Origin: CAYTCZ01 sp964436315
Lineage (GTDB): Bacteria > Actinomycetota > Thermoleophilia > Gaiellales > Gaiellaceae
Length of the DNA: 31,810 bases
NCBI GenBank assembly: GCA_964436315.1
Contig: CAYTCZ010000037.1
Span: 1-31,810, forward strand
Direction: 5' to 3'
Position numbers and translations under genes: made by a program
Shown here: positions 29,541 to 31,810 of the stretch, piece by piece
Numbering within the stretch: position 1 is the stretch's first letter
How the letters are laid out: each line of letters starts with the position of its first letter
The notes under the pieces: model-generated
Seen by the model: only the letters and a program-made list of their open reading frames with translations
Told to the model about the DNA's origin: nothing
The model's database searches: none

Positions 29541-30290
29541 CTAGCGGCCCCAGTCAAGCGCCACATCTCCTAGCGAGTCGGTGAGCTCGAGGGCGTTCTT
29601 TGGCGCTCGGGCCCGCGCATCGTTGTTGAAATACACGAATCCGTCTCGGCCCTCCTCTCCCACAGCGCGCAGGAAGCGGGCCCACGGCTCGAGCTCGGAC
29701 GAGTCGTAGTCGTGCCCGTACCCTCCCTCGAGTCCGTGGAACCGTACGTAGACGAAGTCGGCGGTAACGGTACGATCGGGCGGAATCTCGGTCGAACTAA
29801 CGGAGACGCAGGCTATGCCGTACTTCTCGAGCAGTGCGAAGACCTCGCCGGTGAGCCACGAACGGTGCCGGAACTCGACAGCGTGGCGCAGGCCGCGGGG
29901 GAGCATCCTCAGGAAGCCCTCGAGCAGCTCGGGGTCACAGGCGAGATCCGGTGGCAGTTGCCAGAGAAGGACGCCAAGGTAGCTCTTGAGATCGCGAACT
30001 CGCTCGACGAACGTCTTCACCTCCCGCTCGCAGTTCTTGAGCCGGCGATTGTGGGTAATGAGGCGGCTGCCTTTGACTGCGAACCGGAAGCCCCTGGGAG
30101 CGCCGTCATGCCAGCGACGAACCGTTGTCTTCGGAGGAAGCCGGTAGAAAGTCATGTTGACCTCGACCGTCGGGAAGCGGCTGACATAGTGCTCGAGCCA
30201 CCGGCTCTGCGGAAGGCCGGCAGGGTAGAAGGTGTCATTCCAGTGGTCGTATGACCAGCCGCTCGTTCCGATGCGTATTTGGCCGGTCAT
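29541..30290 (-). CDS. DUF72 domain protein
   Basis: This 249-residue member of the DUF72 (YecE-like) family has a TIM-barrel fold with unknown reaction. Landmarks: RIGTSGWSYDHWNDTFYPAG, LEHYVSRFPTVEVNMTFYRLP, PRGFRFAVKGSRLITH, LGVLLWQLPPDLACD, RHAVEFRHRSWL and DFVYVRFHGLEGGYG, ending with GFVYFNNDARARAPKNALEL. All conserved parts of the family are present. It starts at ATG 30290 and lies 22 nt after the gene at 30313-31386, so both may share a transcript. No metal or nucleotide motif indicates a substrate. Confidence 0.85.
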   Translation of the reverse strand: MTGQIRIGTSGWSYDHWNDTFYPAGLPQSRWLEHYVSRFPTVEVNMTFYRLPPKTTVRRWHDGAPRGFRFAVKGSRLITHNRRLKNCEREVKTFVERVRDLKSYLGVLLWQLPPDLACDPELLEGFLRMLPRGLRHAVEFRHRSWLTGEVFALLEKYGIACVSVSSTEIPPDRTVTADFVYVRFHGLEGGYGHDYDSSELEPWARFLRAVGEEGRDGFVYFNNDARARAPKNALELTDSLGDVALDWGR

Positions 30291-30312
30291 GTCCGTTGCC
30301 TGCCCATGCCTG

Positions 30313-31386
30313 TTACTCGTAGATGACCACGTCCGGCTGAGGATTGAGGCCTAAGACCTGTGCAGGACGGAGGAGATTGATGTCCTCCTCGAAGAACAGC
30401 TTGATCCCGTGATGAAATCCGAGCCCGGCCACCTGACCGGTCAGGAAGTCGTACTTGGAGATCTTCGCGAATCGCGTGCCGAAGCCGTCAACGTTCATCA
30501 CGAGAGCAATTCCGGGACGATCGATGAGATTGGGTTTTCCCTTGACCATTCCGTTCGTGAACTGGTGGACGACCAGGAGCTTCTCGGGAAGATCATGCTC
30601 TTCGACAAGTCCGGCGAGATATCCCGAGACCCCGTTGACGATCGCCGCGTTTGTCGAGCCGATCACCTGTCCGGGAATCTCGCCAGCTCGCATGCTCCAC
30701 TCGGGATCGAGGGCGAGTCCGACGTCGGGCTGCTCCAGGAACTTCTCGAGCCGTTTCGCTTCATCGAGGAACGATGCACGGCCTGGCTGGATATCCAGGA
30801 TGAGCAGAGCGCCAGCCCGGCGAGCCTCATCGAGGTGGCGCCGGATGATTTTGTCCGGCTGACGGAAGCTGAAGTTTCCATCGGGGCCAGCGCTGGCCGA
30901 AGCGATGACTGCGATGAGCTCGAATGCGCGCATCACGGGACGCTGGGGACTGCGATACGGGCGTGTTTGTCTGCGGAGTCTGCTCGATGCAGTCTGAAGG
31001 CTTCCGATGCCGAGGACGCCGAGCCGAGGATTCTGTGGAGCGCCGAAGAAACTGACGATGCGGTACGTGGGGAGCAGATCGCGCCCACCCTGCGGCAGCT
31101 GGAGCTTCTCGGGGGGATTGCCGAGAATCACGAGAAGCCGCTGCCACCCCCACCAGGGAATCTCGCGTGGGGCAGCGGGCGGCCGGGTCGCGGAATTGCG
31201 GGGATCTCCCTTGAACTCCGACCGGCCGAGATACCACTGGGCCCAACTCCAGAACCATTTGGGGATCGGCAACGGCCACGCGGGCTGGAGTTCGGTTGAT
31301 TGGGCTCGGGCGGACGTTGGCGAAACGGCAGAAGCAAGAGCGAACAGACTCACCGCGAGCACAACTGTGACCAACAGCCTGATCAA
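30313..31386 (-). CDS. Secreted protein of unknown function
   Basis: This 357-residue exported protein has a signal peptide in residues 1-28 (basic start, LLVTVVLAVSLFALASAVS, cleavage about ARA). A Trp- and Pro-rich N-terminal part follows (ELQPAWPLPIPKWFWSWAQW). The main domain (from about 105) includes RIVSFFGAPQNPRLGVLGIG, AFELIAVIASASAGPDG, HLDEARRAGALLILDIQPGRASFLDEA, DVGLALDPEWSM, NGVSGYLAGLV, KLLVVHQFTNGM, ALVMNVDGFG and GIKLFFEEDINLLRP. The alternating strand-helix pattern with DIQPG and DPEW suggests a TIM-barrel hydrolase-like fold; I cannot name a family. The start is TTG 31386. A GATT-N16-GGGTAT site lies 113 nt upstream. Confidence 0.75.
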   Translation of the reverse strand: MIRLLVTVVLAVSLFALASAVSPTSARAQSTELQPAWPLPIPKWFWSWAQWYLGRSEFKGDPRNSATRPPAAPREIPWWGWQRLLVILGNPPEKLQLPQGGRDLLPTYRIVSFFGAPQNPRLGVLGIGSLQTASSRLRRQTRPYRSPQRPVMRAFELIAVIASASAGPDGNFSFRQPDKIIRRHLDEARRAGALLILDIQPGRASFLDEAKRLEKFLEQPDVGLALDPEWSMRAGEIPGQVIGSTNAAIVNGVSGYLAGLVEEHDLPEKLLVVHQFTNGMVKGKPNLIDRPGIALVMNVDGFGTRFAKISKYDFLTGQVAGLGFHHGIKLFFEEDINLLRPAQVLGLNPQPDVVIYE

Positions 31387-31498
31387 GGTCTCGCTCGGAA
31401 CTCACGTGTGAATGTGGCGTCGGGCTCGCTCGATTGGAGCAACTGCCGCACGGACCCATCCTTCTTGAGCGCATTTGACGAAGCCACTCCCCACGCTC

Positions 31499-31524
31499 AT
31501 ACCCCTGATTGGTGGTTCTCAATC
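31499..31524 (-). promoter_or_regulatory. Possible SigB/SigF-type promoter, GATT-N16-GGGTAT
   Basis: On the minus strand: GATT 31524-31521, 16-nt spacer, GGGTAT 31504-31499, a perfect -10 with one change at the -35. It faces the secreted-protein gene, 113 nt away. The rest of 31387-31671 shows no gene. Confidence 0.42.
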
Positions 31525-31607
31525 CAAGGCTAGAGGGCAGTGCGTAGTGCGCCACCGAGCCCGCCGCCTCACGAGAGCGTCCTGCTTCGCGCCAGACGGC
31601 GTAATAG

Positions 31608-31633
31608 GTTTGAGCAATCTCGTCCGAGGGAAG
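31608..31633 (+). promoter_or_regulatory. Possible SigB/SigF-type promoter, GTTT-N16-GGGAAG
   Basis: GTTT 31608-31611, 16-nt spacer, GGGAAG 31628-31633, 38 nt before ATG 31672. Confidence 0.42.
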
Positions 31634-31671
31634 AGAGACGCACAGACGTAGACGCGACGGTAGGGCCCACG

Positions 31672-31810
31672 ATGGCGAGTATCGATCAGCCGGTCAAGAC
31701 GGAAGCCGCATCGCCACCAGTTGAACTGATGGAGAAGGGTGAGTATCGGTGCCGTTCCTGCGGCTACGGAATCATGGTCGTGAGCATTCCCAGTGCCCGA
31801 TGTGCTCTTC
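31672..31810 (+). CDS. Zinc-ribbon protein, runs off the window end
   Basis: The N-terminus is MASIDQPVKTEAASPPVELM then EKGEYRCRSCGYGIMVV with a C-x2-C half-site. In the same frame the next residues are SIPSARCAL, but one base over the DNA reads QCPMCSS, the expected second C-x2-C half-site of a rubredoxin-like zinc ribbon. Adding one C to the CCC run near 31792 would join them, so a frameshift error is likely. The window ends here, so the length is unknown. It is possibly driven from the GTTT/GGGAAG site at 31608-31633. Confidence 0.55.
   Translation, partial: MASIDQPVKTEAASPPVELMEKGEYRCRSCGYGIMVVSIPSARCAL

Noticed and set aside
31505..31524. tRNA T-arm-like sequence (GATTG...CAATC with GGTTC)
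   Set aside because: The loop has 8 nt, and no acceptor stem, anticodon arm or CCA end can be folded around it.

Overview
The window is a high-GC stretch typical of an actinobacterium. Thermoleophilia (Gaiellales/Solirubrobacterales) is my best guess from the protein styles, but no marker gene proves it. Four runs of exactly 100 N (5347, 13346, 18122, 26544) show that this is a scaffolded draft or metagenome assembly. No rRNA, tRNA, CRISPR array or complete insertion sequence was seen.

The dominant theme is a general-stress (SigB/SigF-type) regulon together with its own control circuit. The circuit consists of a SigB/F-family sigma factor (6138-6917) between two GHKL ATPase-type anti-sigma genes (5765-6148 and 6910-7344), two STAS anti-sigma-antagonist genes (13923-14285 and 17657-18025), and a large sensor phosphatase with DUF4118, PAS, GAF, SpoIIE/PP2C and GHKL ATPase domains (15255-17660). 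Scattered between the genes are seven sites reading GTTT-N15/16-GGGTA(T/G/A), which is the SigB/SigF promoter pattern. Seven more differ at one position. They lie upstream of a PRC-barrel gene, a universal stress protein, a membrane protein with a Rho_N-like tail, a SnoaL-like gene, a choice-of-anchor L operon, several small hypothetical genes, a metallothionein-like gene and others. The spacer is 16 nt in all but one.

Layout: 1-2092 holds a DUF4015 glycosidase-like gene and a PRC-barrel gene. 2093-4533 is a three-gene minus-strand operon led by a choice-of-anchor L protein. 4740-5551 has a two-domain PRC-barrel gene and an SRPBCC gene cut by a gap. 5765-7344 is the sigma/anti-sigma operon. 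7512-10904 holds UspA, a ferredoxin-reductase-type flavoprotein, the Rho_N-tailed membrane protein and the SnoaL-like protein. 11009-13341 has transketolase and two small genes. 13446-18025 holds the STAS and sensor-phosphatase genes and stress-type hypotheticals. 18222-20099 has an ftsH remnant, a primary-type sigma factor and an Usp-like gene. 20283-21901 is a damaged stretch with a guaB-like fragment, the LigD polymerase and the tail of an ATP-dependent DNA ligase. 22113-22946 has a cysteine-less HesB/IscA-like gene and an SRPBCC fragment. 22957-25939 is a tightly overlapped operon of metallophosphoesterase, cyclic 2,3-diphosphoglycerate synthetase and 2-phosphoglycerate kinase. 26047-31386 has a metallothionein-like gene, a CBS protein, a small Rho_N protein, a small lipoprotein, NhaA, a DUF72 protein and a secreted unknown. 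A zinc-ribbon gene runs off the right end.

The most striking metabolic item is the operon that looks able to make cyclic 2,3-diphosphoglycerate, a thermoprotectant solute known as a metabolite from methanogenic archaea. It has a phosphoesterase as first gene, an apparent CTG start on the synthetase, and a near-consensus stress promoter in front. A second pattern concerns sequence quality: several genes (ligD, a guaB-like fragment, the lipoprotein, the zinc ribbon) are broken by what look like single-base losses in G or C runs, so 'pseudogene' calls here may partly be sequencing error.
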